Assembly (NCBI GenBank): GCA_031553885.1
Contig: JAVBKV010000010.1
Span: 16,663-80,662, forward strand
DNA length: 64,000 nt
Reading direction: 5' to 3'
From: JAVBKV01 sp031553885
Lineage (GTDB): Bacteria > Bacteroidota > Bacteroidia > Bacteroidales > Azobacteroidaceae
Both the position numbers and the translations under genes were made by a program. Under the pieces are notes generated by a model that saw only the letters and a list, made by a program, of their open reading frames with translations, made no database searches and was not told where the DNA came from. This document shows, piece after piece, positions 44,317 to 52,830 of this stretch. How positions within the stretch are numbered: position 1 is the first letter of the stretch; each line of letters opens with the position of its first letter.

Positions 44317-44742
44317 ATGAACAAAAAAAAGATTTTTAGCCTGGCATTGACACTTATTTGCCTGGTTGTGTTTTGCTCGGGATGTGATTTCTCTAAAAAA
44401 AAATCATCCGTCGACCTGCAATCAATGATGCAGATTGCATCTGAAATTAACAAAGCCTGCCCTGTATTTGTGGATTCGGATACCCGATTGGATAATGTAC
44501 TGGCCCTTCCCGACAAAAAACTCAAGTATAATTATACGCTTGTGAATTTAGCGAAAGAATCGATCGATACAGCTATCCTGAAAACGAATCTTGAACCGGT
44601 GATTATTAAAAACATCCAGGTATCGAAAGAAATGGAAACGCTCCGGGATAATGATGTGATTTTTATTTATTCTTATAAGGATATGAATGGAGATCCTGTT
44701 ATTGAAATAGAGATCACCCCTGATTTGTATAAAGGTAACTAA
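44317..44742 (+). CDS. Small lipoprotein of unknown function
   Basis: 141 residues with a lysine-rich start, hydrophobic stretch and lipobox FCSGC, so it should be lipid-anchored. The mature part is compact and mixed alpha/beta (MMQIASEINKACPVFVDSDT, LKYNYTLVNLAKESIDTA, VIFIYSYKDMNGDPVIEIEI). It follows korB by 18 bases and precedes the alpha-galactosidase by 2 bases. I do not recognise a named family. Confidence 0.75.
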   Translation: MNKKKIFSLALTLICLVVFCSGCDFSKKKSSVDLQSMMQIASEINKACPVFVDSDTRLDNVLALPDKKLKYNYTLVNLAKESIDTAILKTNLEPVIIKNIQVSKEMETLRDNDVIFIYSYKDMNGDPVIEIEITPDLYKGN

Positions 44743-44744
44743 AT

Positions 44745-46397
44745 ATGAAGTCTGCTTTTGGCAAATTGCTGATTTTGATATTGTCACTATGGGTCGTTTC
44801 AGGAAAGTCAATCGGACAAAATCCCCAAACACCCATGATGGGGTGGAGTTCCTGGAATACATTCAGAATCCACATCAACGAAAGCCTGATCAAAGAAACT
44901 GCAGATGCGATGGTCGATAAAGGCCTGAAAGATGCCGGGTATACATTTGTCAATATAGACGACGGTTTTTTTGCCGGACGTGATGCGAAGGGAAATTTGA
45001 AAAACAACGATGCCAAATTTCCGGGAGGAATGAAAAACGTTTCGGATTATATCCACAGTAAAGGACTGAAAGCAGGAATATATTCTGAAGCAGGACATAA
45101 TACCTGTGGTTCGATATGGGATGCCGATACGATTAACGGATCGAATGTAGGCCTTTACGGGCATGAAGAACACGATGCCAATCTGTATTTCAAAACCTGG
45201 GGTTATGATTTTATTAAAGTGGATTACTGCGGTGCCGAAGTTTTAAAGCTTGACGAAAAAACGCAATATACCAAGATCCGGGACGCCATTCAAAAGACAG
45301 GACGGTCCGATGTTCGTTTTAATGTGTGCCGCTGGATGTTTCCCGGCACCTGGGTTACCGGAATTGCCGGGTCCTGGCGTATTTCCCACGATATCAGGAA
45401 TAACTTTGATAACACCTTAGGAGTCCGGGATGTACTGGAACACAACCTGTATTTATCGGCCTATGCCTCTCCCGGTCATTTTAATGATATGGATATGATG
45501 CAAGTGGGCCGGGGAATGACCGAGGATGAAGAAAAGAGCCATTTCGGATTGTGGTGTATCATGAGTTCTCCCTTGATGATTGGTTGTGATTTGCGTACAA
45601 TCCCTTCAACCACACTTACTACCATTACCAACAAGGAAGTAATTGCCCTTAATCAGGATATACTCGGATTGCAGGCCCAGGTCATAAGCCGCAACGGCAA
45701 ATGCATTGTTTTAGCAAAGCAGATCGAAGCCGACCAGGGAAAAATCCGTGCTGTAGCGCTTTTCAATGGAGATAATCAGCCTCAAATGCTGCGTGTCAGT
45801 TTCAACGATATTCAACTGAGTGAGAAAGCAAGAGTGAGAGACCTGTGGAATCATCAGGATCTGGGGGAATTCAACTCGTATTATGAAGTTTCCGTGCCTG
45901 CTCATGGAACAGCGATGTTGAGAATAGAGGGCCGAAATTCTTTTGACAAAACGGTTTTTGAGGGAGAAGATGCTTATATTAATGAATATAATGCGGTACA
46001 AATCAGCAAAAAGGATTACAACAAAGCAATTTTCAGCAAAAAAGAAGGAGCCTCGGGTGGATACGTACTGAGCGATCTGGGAGGAAGCGATAAGCCGGAA
46101 AATTGGGCCGAGTTCAGGAGGGTATATAGTTCCCGGGGGGGTAAGTATTCCCTGAAACTATTTTATTATTCCGGAACCGATAAAGCCTTGTCTGTGATTG
46201 TTAATGGACGGGAATACAGCATGAAAAATCTGAATTCAGGTGGAGATAATATCCAGGGCACAGCTTCCATCCATAAAATTGAATTGAAACGAGGGTATAA
46301 TATTATTCGTTTTGCCAATACAGGCGGTCCGGCACCTATTATTGACAAGTTGATTGTCAGCCCTCAACAAAAAAGTAATCAGAAAAAAAATCAGTAA
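44745..46397 (+). CDS. GH27 alpha-galactosidase with C-terminal carbohydrate-binding domain
   Basis: Secreted hydrolase of terminal alpha-galactosides (or alpha-N-acetylgalactosaminides). 550 residues; signal peptide ends KSIGQ. GH27 barrel: TPMMGWSSWNTF, VNIDDGFF, nucleophile Asp160 in FIKVDYCGAE, likely acid/base Asp216 in SWRISHDIRN, and ASPGHFNDMDMMQVG. A beta-sandwich and, from about residue 405, a CBM6/35-like domain (FEGEDAYINEYNAVQI to APIIDKLIVSPQ) follow. Its 3' end overlaps the convergent methyltransferase gene by 7 bases. No SusCD partner is near. Confidence 0.92.
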   Translation: MKSAFGKLLILILSLWVVSGKSIGQNPQTPMMGWSSWNTFRIHINESLIKETADAMVDKGLKDAGYTFVNIDDGFFAGRDAKGNLKNNDAKFPGGMKNVSDYIHSKGLKAGIYSEAGHNTCGSIWDADTINGSNVGLYGHEEHDANLYFKTWGYDFIKVDYCGAEVLKLDEKTQYTKIRDAIQKTGRSDVRFNVCRWMFPGTWVTGIAGSWRISHDIRNNFDNTLGVRDVLEHNLYLSAYASPGHFNDMDMMQVGRGMTEDEEKSHFGLWCIMSSPLMIGCDLRTIPSTTLTTITNKEVIALNQDILGLQAQVISRNGKCIVLAKQIEADQGKIRAVALFNGDNQPQMLRVSFNDIQLSEKARVRDLWNHQDLGEFNSYYEVSVPAHGTAMLRIEGRNSFDKTVFEGEDAYINEYNAVQISKKDYNKAIFSKKEGASGGYVLSDLGGSDKPENWAEFRRVYSSRGGKYSLKLFYYSGTDKALSVIVNGREYSMKNLNSGGDNIQGTASIHKIELKRGYNIIRFANTGGPAPIIDKLIVSPQQKSNQKKNQ

Positions 46398-47323
46398 GGC
46401 TGGCTGTTCCTCTCCCAAAAAATACCATCGGTATATCCCTGAATTGCCGGATTCTCATCTGCCAGTTCAAGTCGTTTCTCCGCCCAGCAGGCATACTCCG
46501 GATTCATTTCTATTCCACAATACCTGCGGCCCAATTTTTTAGCCACGACGGAAGTGGTTCCTGATCCTAAAAAAGGGTCAAAAACAATGCCGTCTTCCGG
46601 ACAACTCGCGAGGATCAGCTTGGCAATCAGTTTCTCCGGTTTTTGCGTGGGATGATCAGTATTTTCCGGCATCGACCAGTAAGGAACAGTTACGTCGTCC
46701 CAGAAATTGGAAGGATGAGTGATCCGAAACTTTCCGTCTGCCGTTTCCTCCCAATCCTTGGGTTGACCGTTGACCGTATAAGGCGCTATTACTTTCCTGC
46801 GAATCTTAACCGCATCGAGATCAAAATAATAATCCTTGGGGTTGGAGACGCCGAACCAGATGTCTTCCATGCTGTTCTTCCAGTTTCTCAACGCACCCTT
46901 GCCTTTTTCCCGTTGCCAGGTAATCCGGTTCAGCACAGTCAGGTTTTCGTTCATGACCGTGCATAAGGCAGCTGTACATTTCCAATCACCGCAAAGGTAT
47001 AAGGATCCATTGGGTTTAAGCCTGGAAACTACCCGGGAAAACCAGGAACGGAGGTATTCCAGGTAGTCGTTTTCTTTCATCCGTTTGAATTTGGTTCCGG
47101 CAAAATCTTTGGTCAGGTTGTAGGGCGGATCGATAATAATCAGATCGGCAAAAGCACTTGGCATAAAATCAATAACTTCAAACAGATCCCCATTGATCGT
47201 CCGGTTGATAACCGATTCAACTTCAACCGGAGCATTCAACTGTAGTAATTTCTTGCAGAGCAGGTCCTGTTCATTTTCCTCCACTTGCAACGTCCTGTTT
47301 TTCGGAGACTTTTGCTTTTTCAT
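46391..47323 (-). CDS. Orphan DNA methyltransferase (beta-class, DPPY)
   Basis: 310-residue site-specific amino-methyltransferase. Catalytic DPPY at 65-68, then a target-recognition stretch, HPTQKP at 224-229, and the S-adenosylmethionine motif FLGSG at 251-255. This order defines the beta class, usually N6-adenine methylation. There is no restriction endonuclease beside it. The ATG overlaps the murQ stop by 4 bases (47320-47323), so it is translated as the last gene of the murK-murQ operon, and its end overlaps the GH27 gene by 7 bases. The recognition site cannot be read from the sequence. Confidence 0.9.
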   Translation of the reverse strand: MKKQKSPKNRTLQVEENEQDLLCKKLLQLNAPVEVESVINRTINGDLFEVIDFMPSAFADLIIIDPPYNLTKDFAGTKFKRMKENDYLEYLRSWFSRVVSRLKPNGSLYLCGDWKCTAALCTVMNENLTVLNRITWQREKGKGALRNWKNSMEDIWFGVSNPKDYYFDLDAVKIRRKVIAPYTVNGQPKDWEETADGKFRITHPSNFWDDVTVPYWSMPENTDHPTQKPEKLIAKLILASCPEDGIVFDPFLGSGTTSVVAKKLGRRYCGIEMNPEYACWAEKRLELADENPAIQGYTDGIFWERNSQPY

Positions 47324-48129
47324 TGTGACTGATTTGCTTCCAATGCTTTTTTTACCGAACCGTATTTTAATAATTGTTCCCGGGCTTCTTCTTCCGGAAT
47401 ATGGAGTTCCTCCATGATCATCCGGGTACCCCGGTTTATCAGTTTGTTATTTGTCAGTTGCATGTTCACCATTTTATTACCTTTGACTTTTCCCAGGCGA
47501 ATCATAAGGGTAGTAGAAATCATGTTCAGCACCAGTTTTTGAGCAGTTCCGGCTTTCATCCGCGTACTTCCGGTCACAAATTCCGGTCCGGTCACGACTT
47601 CAACCGGATATTCAGCGGCCTGAGCCAGGGGAGAACCCGGATTACAGGTGATGCTTCCGGTAAGGATACCGTTTTCCCGGGCTGTTCGTACTCCTCCGAT
47701 CACATAAGGAGTGGTTCCGGAAGCAGCTATCCCGATGACTGTGTCCTGCTGGTTGATAGTTAGTCCCTGTAACTCTTGCCAGGCTTTCTGCGTATCGTCT
47801 TCCGCATGTTCAACTGCCCTGCGTAAAGCAACATCCCCTCCGGCAATCAGCCCGATAACCACACCCGGAGTCACTCCGAATGTAGGAGGAAGTTCAGAGG
47901 CGTCCAGTACTCCCAGACGACCACTGGTTCCGGCCCCGATATAAAATACCCGTCCTCCGGAAACCATTCTTTCCAGTATCCGGTCGATTAATTGTTCCAG
48001 CTGAGGAATTGCCTTTTCAACCGCCAGGTGGACACCTGCGTCTTCCCGGTTGATTCCGGTCAGCAGTTCATGGACGGATAGTTGATCCAATTGTGCGTAG
48101 TTGGAAGGAGCTTCGGTAATATTGATCAT
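47320..48129 (-). CDS. murQ: N-acetylmuramic acid 6-phosphate etherase
   Basis: Cleaves the lactyl ether of MurNAc-6-P, giving GlcNAc-6-P and D-lactate, the key step of cell-wall sugar recycling. 269 residues with the SIS fold: FYIGAGTSGRLGVLDASELPP (sugar-phosphate-binding loop; catalytic Glu region), AVEHAEDDTQ, GIAASGTTPYVIGG and EFVTGSTRMKAGTAQK. It is 13 bases after the kinase gene and overlaps the methyltransferase start by 4 bases. GlcNAc-6-P processing enzymes (nagA, nagB) are not in the window. Confidence 0.96.
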   Translation of the reverse strand: MINITEAPSNYAQLDQLSVHELLTGINREDAGVHLAVEKAIPQLEQLIDRILERMVSGGRVFYIGAGTSGRLGVLDASELPPTFGVTPGVVIGLIAGGDVALRRAVEHAEDDTQKAWQELQGLTINQQDTVIGIAASGTTPYVIGGVRTARENGILTGSITCNPGSPLAQAAEYPVEVVTGPEFVTGSTRMKAGTAQKLVLNMISTTLMIRLGKVKGNKMVNMQLTNNKLINRGTRMIMEELHIPEEEAREQLLKYGSVKKALEANQSQ

Positions 48130-48142
48130 GATCAGATTATTC

Positions 48143-48997
48143 TTATGAGTTGAGTTCGTTATTGTGTATATGCAGGTGATAATCGATCAGTCCCGGCATG
48201 GGATGCTGCATGATACGCCCCGGTATCAGGTTATTTTCAATCATGACATTCATCAGTTGATCCCGGAAATGATAAGCAATACTGCCCGTAAAATGAGTAA
48301 AAATCTGTCTGGATTGTTTGTATTGGAGCAAGTTTCTCTTAACAAACTCACGAAAACAATCCTCGACCAGTCCTGAAACGGCTGTATCTTCAATGTGTTT
48401 GGCGATAAACCGCGTAAAACCGGACAGAAAACGATTGGGGAAAGGTTTCCGGTATACATTTTCCAATATCTCAGAAATTTCCATCGGATAAGCCCCGAAG
48501 AAATCTTCTTTCAGATACTCCGGCAATTGATTTTTTAAAAGGTCGGAAAGGAATCTTTTCCCCAGATTAGCCCCGCTTCCTTCGTCACCCAGGATAAAAC
48601 CCAGTGGAGAAACATGGTCGGAAATTTCTTTTCCATCGTAATAGCACGAATTCGATCCGGTTCCCAGAATACAAACGATTCCGGGCTGGTCCTTGCAGAG
48701 AGAGCGGGCTGCTGCCAACAAGTCCGTATGAATCACAACTTCCTGTGTATTAAAAAATTCACTCAACGGATATGCTATAGTCCGTTCTTTTTCGGGGACA
48801 CAACCGGCTCCATAAAAATAAACGGAAGAAACCCCCTCTTTGGGAAGCGTAAATTCTTTATTTAATAATTGTAATATTTCTTCTTTTTCAATAAAAAAAG
48901 GATTGATTCCCTGAGTTTCACAGGAAAGAACGTCCTTGCCCGGAGCAAGAATACTCCAGGTTGTTTTAGTGGATCCGCTATCGGCTATTAAAATCAT
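48143..48997 (-). CDS. murK: BadF/BadG-family amino-sugar kinase, MurK-like
   Basis: Predicted cytoplasmic MurNAc/GlcNAc kinase producing the 6-phosphates used by MurQ. 284 residues. Actin-type ATPase motifs: phosphate-1 MILIADSGSTKTTWSI, adenosine and phosphate-2 region CILGTGSNSCYYDG, and GFILGDEGSGANLGKRFL. The family also includes GlcNAc and glucosamine kinases, so specificity rests on the operon with murQ, where a MurNAc kinase makes sense. It heads the leftward operon; the promoter lies in the 149-base divergent gap. Confidence 0.85.
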   Translation of the reverse strand: MILIADSGSTKTTWSILAPGKDVLSCETQGINPFFIEKEEILQLLNKEFTLPKEGVSSVYFYGAGCVPEKERTIAYPLSEFFNTQEVVIHTDLLAAARSLCKDQPGIVCILGTGSNSCYYDGKEISDHVSPLGFILGDEGSGANLGKRFLSDLLKNQLPEYLKEDFFGAYPMEISEILENVYRKPFPNRFLSGFTRFIAKHIEDTAVSGLVEDCFREFVKRNLLQYKQSRQIFTHFTGSIAYHFRDQLMNVMIENNLIPGRIMQHPMPGLIDYHLHIHNNELNS

Positions 48998-49146
48998 GGA
49001 TTAAAATTTATTCAAACAAATTTCAAATGTACAAAATTAATCCGATATTCCGGATTTTCAGAATGGGTCGTATAAAAATCCGGAAAAAAGCAGGAATGGA
49101 ATCCTTTTTTGTATCTTTAACCCCCGAAATAGTCAATTGGTCAGAT
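48998..49146. promoter_or_regulatory. Divergent promoter region of the two salvage operons
   Basis: Leftward: TACATTTG on the minus strand at 49031-49024, 27 bases before murK. Rightward: TATCTTTA at 49112-49119, a near match, 28 bases before ATG 49147. Neither has a convincing TTG at the right distance. Sharing 149 bases suggests joint control. Confidence 0.45.
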
Positions 49147-50568
49147 ATGAAACAAAAAATCACCTGCCTGTTACCCGTCGGAGATGCAACTGAAATTCTG
49201 CAAATCATCCATGACCTTCAAACCGGATCTCCGGTTAAAGAGGTCATCACACTAGAGATAAAGGAAAGCCTGTCGCACACCGGAACATTAAAAAAATATT
49301 CGGAAAAAATTACCACGGAATATACCTTGATTTACATGCAACCTCGCCGTTTACAATGGGGCGCTTATGCACTTGACCGGATGTTGAAAGTAGCAGAAGA
49401 TACCGGAGCCGGGTTGGTATATTCAGACCGGTATAAAATCAGGGAAGACCGTTTACAGGCTTTTCCTGTAATTGATTATCAGAAAGGTAGCCTGCGGGAT
49501 GATTTCGATTTTGGCACAGCGCTTTTATACCGTACAGAAATGCTGAAAAAAGCGGTTGCCGAAATGGATCAGGAATACCGGTTTGCCGCTTTATACGATT
49601 TACGGTTGAATGTTTCCAGGTTGACGCATATTTTCCGGATCTCTGAATTTTTGTATACCGAACCGGAAATCGATACCCGTCGTTCGGGGGAAAAAATATT
49701 CGATTATGTCGATCCAAAAAACCGGGAAGTCCAGATCGAAATGGAAGCGGTTTGTACACATCACCTCAAAAAAACAGGAGCCTGGCTTCAACCCGAATTC
49801 AGGGAAGTTTCATTCTCCGAGGATTCTTTTCCTGTGGAAGCTACCGTAGTAATTCCCGTCCGCAACCGGGAGAAAACCATTGAAGATGCGGTCCGGTCAG
49901 TCTTTCAGCAACAAACGGATTTTGCGTTCAACCTGATCGTGGTCGATAATCATTCGACGGATGCTACGACATCCATACTCCAACGACTGGCCCGGGAAGA
50001 TTCGCGGTTGATTCATGTTCTTCCCGAACGTAACGACCTGGGTATCGGTGGCTGCTGGAACGAAGCAATCATGCACCCGCAATGCGGAAAATTTGCCGTT
50101 CAACTGGACAGTGACGATCTGTATATCAATGATCAGGTATTGACCCGGATTGTTCTTGCTTTTTATGAACAACAGTGTGCAATGGTGGTAGGGACATATA
50201 GCATGGTCAACTTCCGGCTGGAATCCATTCCTCCCGGAATTATCGATCACCGGGAATGGACACCGGACAACGGGAGAAACAATGCCCTGCGGATTAACGG
50301 ACTCGGTGCTCCCCGGGCTTTCTACACCCCGGTTCTGCGTGAGATCAAAATCCCGAATGTCAGTTATGGAGAGGACTATGCCATAGGATTAGCTATCTCC
50401 CGCGACTACAGGATCGGACGGATTTACGAACCTCTTTACCTCTGCCGGCGTTGGGAAGATAACTCGGATGCTGCATTAGACGTTCACAAAATGAACACGT
50501 ATAATCTTTATAAAGACAAAATACGTACATTCGAACTAATAGCACGGTTACGAAAAAATGGAAAATGA
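49147..50568 (+). CDS. GT2-type glycosyltransferase in the cell-wall salvage island
   Basis: 473 residues from ATG 49147 (MKQKITCLLPVGDA); the frame reaches back to 49027 but that part spans the promoter-like element. The N-terminal ~230 residues look like a degenerate glycosyltransferase-like domain. The GT-A core follows: EATVVIPVRNREKTIEDAVR, LIVVDNHSTDATTSIL, the DXD-type QLDSDDLYIN and a C-terminal SYGEDYAIGLAISRDYRIG. No membrane segment is visible, so it is cytoplasmic. Its stop overlaps the DUF4922 start by 11 bases. Donor and acceptor are unknown; the neighbours suggest amino sugars. Confidence 0.85.
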   Translation: MKQKITCLLPVGDATEILQIIHDLQTGSPVKEVITLEIKESLSHTGTLKKYSEKITTEYTLIYMQPRRLQWGAYALDRMLKVAEDTGAGLVYSDRYKIREDRLQAFPVIDYQKGSLRDDFDFGTALLYRTEMLKKAVAEMDQEYRFAALYDLRLNVSRLTHIFRISEFLYTEPEIDTRRSGEKIFDYVDPKNREVQIEMEAVCTHHLKKTGAWLQPEFREVSFSEDSFPVEATVVIPVRNREKTIEDAVRSVFQQQTDFAFNLIVVDNHSTDATTSILQRLAREDSRLIHVLPERNDLGIGGCWNEAIMHPQCGKFAVQLDSDDLYINDQVLTRIVLAFYEQQCAMVVGTYSMVNFRLESIPPGIIDHREWTPDNGRNNALRINGLGAPRAFYTPVLREIKIPNVSYGEDYAIGLAISRDYRIGRIYEPLYLCRRWEDNSDAALDVHKMNTYNLYKDKIRTFELIARLRKNGK

Positions 50569-51502
50569 AAAACAAGTAGAAGATTTATTCAGGAAACAAC
50601 TGGTGACCTGGGAATTGGCAAAGCGAAATTATACCGGTTTATCTTCTGCTCTTTACAGGGAAATATACCTGGATGGTTTCAGACTGAAACTGCAATTCAA
50701 TCCGGATCGCGTCCGGTCGTCGGCTGCAAAAACAGACGAACTGTCGATCCGGGAGCGCCCTTGTTTTTTGTGTCCCCAAAACCGGCCTCAGGAACAGAAA
50801 GAACTTTCTTTTCTTTCGGATTATGAGTTGCTGGTCAATCCTTTTCCTGTTTTTCCCAGGCACCTGACAATTCCAGATCGCCGGCATACCGATCAATTGA
50901 TCCGGGACCGGATCGGCGATATGCTTCACCTGGCAGAAGGGTTACCCGGCTTTTTCATTTTCTATAACGGCCCGAAATGCGGAGCCTCTGCACCGGATCA
51001 TTTTCATTTCCAGGCCGGGATCAAAGGAGAATTGCCGTTGGAAAAAGAACTGGTTTCGTTCGATCGGAAACTCCTGATTTACGAAATGCCGGAAGGGAAA
51101 TTGTTTTCCATGGAAAATTACCTGCGAAAAACACTGATTTATGAAAGTACGGACCTGCAGTGGCTGAGCCGAAAATTTGAAGAGTTATTGTCTGTTTTAC
51201 AGTCCATGCAGCCGAAAGAAAAAGAACCCTTGATTAACCTTTGGATCTCATATAAGAACGGGACATGGCAATTGGTCGTTTTCCCAAGAATAAAACACCG
51301 CCCTTCTCAGTTTTTCGATTCCGGAGAAAAACAAGTCCTGTTCAGTCCGGGCACTGTGGATTTTGCCGGAATGCTCATTCTGCCGAGAAAGGAAGACTTT
51401 GAGAAATTGGATTCGGGAATTATTATGGACATGTTCGGTCAGCTTACTTGTTCGGAAGATGTATGGGCCGAAATTGTAGAAAAATTAAGAATTAAAAATT
51501 AA
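50558..51502 (+). CDS. DUF4922 protein, HIT-superfamily nucleotidyltransferase-like
   Basis: 314-residue cytoplasmic protein. Around residue 148 it has GPKCGASAPDHFHFQAG; the HxHxQ motif is the active site of GalT-like and Ap4A-phosphorylase-like members of the histidine-triad superfamily, where the first-listed His pair carries the nucleotidyl group. A Cys pair (CFLCPQNRP) resembles the metal site of GalT. This points to a nucleotide-sugar phosphorylase or nucleotidyltransferase. Substrate is not known; MurNAc- or GlcNAc-phosphate would suit the island. The last residues (LRIKN) are encoded by the dispersed AT-rich repeat. Confidence 0.75.
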   Translation: MENEKQVEDLFRKQLVTWELAKRNYTGLSSALYREIYLDGFRLKLQFNPDRVRSSAAKTDELSIRERPCFLCPQNRPQEQKELSFLSDYELLVNPFPVFPRHLTIPDRRHTDQLIRDRIGDMLHLAEGLPGFFIFYNGPKCGASAPDHFHFQAGIKGELPLEKELVSFDRKLLIYEMPEGKLFSMENYLRKTLIYESTDLQWLSRKFEELLSVLQSMQPKEKEPLINLWISYKNGTWQLVVFPRIKHRPSQFFDSGEKQVLFSPGTVDFAGMLILPRKEDFEKLDSGIIMDMFGQLTCSEDVWAEIVEKLRIKN

Positions 51503-51518
51503 AAATGAAGAATTAAAA
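51483..51518. repeat. Dispersed AT-rich repeat, copy C
   Basis: Shares 20 or more identical bases with copy B (6641-6668). It supplies the C-terminal codons and stop of the DUF4922 gene and fills the gap to the SpoIID-domain gene. Confidence 0.65.
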
Positions 51519-51522
51519 GGAT

Positions 51523-52830
51523 ATGGAAGTACCGGAGATTGCAGTTGGTATTTTGTCGGTTCCGGTTGTACGGTTTGGTATGAATTCGCCTTATCGGTTA
51601 GTGGAGACGGGAGAAGTTGTCTGTGGAGAATATCAGGTAAGTACAGGTGATGTTTTACCGCTTACTTTTGAGCCGCTTGATCCGGAGGAGACTTGTTTTG
51701 AGCTTTATGATGTGACAATCGGTGTTGATTTTCATTGGGAACGGAAAGAAAATCAACGATTCAGAGGGAAACTGAAACTGATCGCAGTAGATAACGCTGT
51801 GATTGCCATCAATGTTTTACCGATCGAAGATTACCTGATCAGTGTGATTTCTTCGGAAATGAGCGCCACTTCTTCGCTTGAGTTCCTGAAAGCACATGCC
51901 GTTATTTCCCGGAGCTGGCTGATGGCCCAGAAAGAAAAAGCATCCGGACTGAAACATACCCCTACAACTTATTCTTCCTGCAAGGAAACAGAAGACGAAT
52001 ACATCCGCTGGTACGACCGGGAAGATCATGAGCATTTCGATGTATGTGCCGATGATCATTGCCAACGTTATCAGGGCATTACTAAAGTATCTACTGAAAT
52101 TGTAAAGGAGGCTGTTGAATCTACGTATGGAGAGTTTCTTACTTACAAGGGTAACATTTGTGATGCCCGTTTTTCCAAATGTTGCGGAGGCCTCACCGAA
52201 AAGTTTGAAAATAACTGGGAACCGGTTCCCCATTCCTACCTGACTTCCCTGGCGGATAATCCGGAAAATCCGGTTGGATATGACCTGAATCTGAAAGAGG
52301 AAAAGGCTGTTAAAAAATGGCTTCTGGACTCTCCCCCAGCCTTTTGTAACACACAGGACAAGTCTGTTTTAACCCAGGTACTCAATAATTACGACCGGGA
52401 AACTTCCGATTTTTATCGTTGGAGAACAGAAATATCCCAGGCTCAGATCAGTGAATGGGTTCGTCGGAAAACCGGAAGAAACCTGGGTGCAATTACGGAC
52501 CTGACACCTGTGGAAAGGGGAAATTCCGGACGATTGATCCGCTTGAAACTGGTAGGTAACGAGGGTAGTTTAACCATCGGAAAAGAGCTGTTTATCCGGA
52601 AAATCTTGTCCGAATCCCATTTATACAGTTCTGCTTTTGTTGTAGAAAAAGGAGAACTGGTAAACGGCATCCCCTCGATGTTTATTTTGCATGGAGCCGG
52701 ATGGGGGCACGGAACCGGATTGTGCCAGATCGGAGCAGCAGTTATGGGAGAAAAAGGATATACTTACAACGAAATATTAGCGCATTATTTTCCGGGAACT
52801 TTATTGGAAAAGAAATATGAAAAAAGCTAA
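51523..52830 (+). CDS. SpoIID/LytB-domain protein without signal peptide
   Basis: 435 residues. SpoIID domains are lytic transglycosylases that cut glycan strands, most active on peptide-stripped strands. Here are IAINVLPIEDYLISVISSEM (catalytic Glu in SSEM), SLEFLKAHAVISRSWLMAQ, FSKCCGGLTEKFENNW and the C-terminal HGAGWGHGTGLCQIGAAVMG. The N-terminus (MEVPEIAVGILSVPVVRF) is neither a signal peptide nor a membrane anchor, so the protein appears cytoplasmic, where it could act on imported fragments. It overlaps the permease start by 14 bases. Confidence 0.88.
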   Translation: MEVPEIAVGILSVPVVRFGMNSPYRLVETGEVVCGEYQVSTGDVLPLTFEPLDPEETCFELYDVTIGVDFHWERKENQRFRGKLKLIAVDNAVIAINVLPIEDYLISVISSEMSATSSLEFLKAHAVISRSWLMAQKEKASGLKHTPTTYSSCKETEDEYIRWYDREDHEHFDVCADDHCQRYQGITKVSTEIVKEAVESTYGEFLTYKGNICDARFSKCCGGLTEKFENNWEPVPHSYLTSLADNPENPVGYDLNLKEEKAVKKWLLDSPPAFCNTQDKSVLTQVLNNYDRETSDFYRWRTEISQAQISEWVRRKTGRNLGAITDLTPVERGNSGRLIRLKLVGNEGSLTIGKELFIRKILSESHLYSSAFVVEKGELVNGIPSMFILHGAGWGHGTGLCQIGAAVMGEKGYTYNEILAHYFPGTLLEKKYEKS

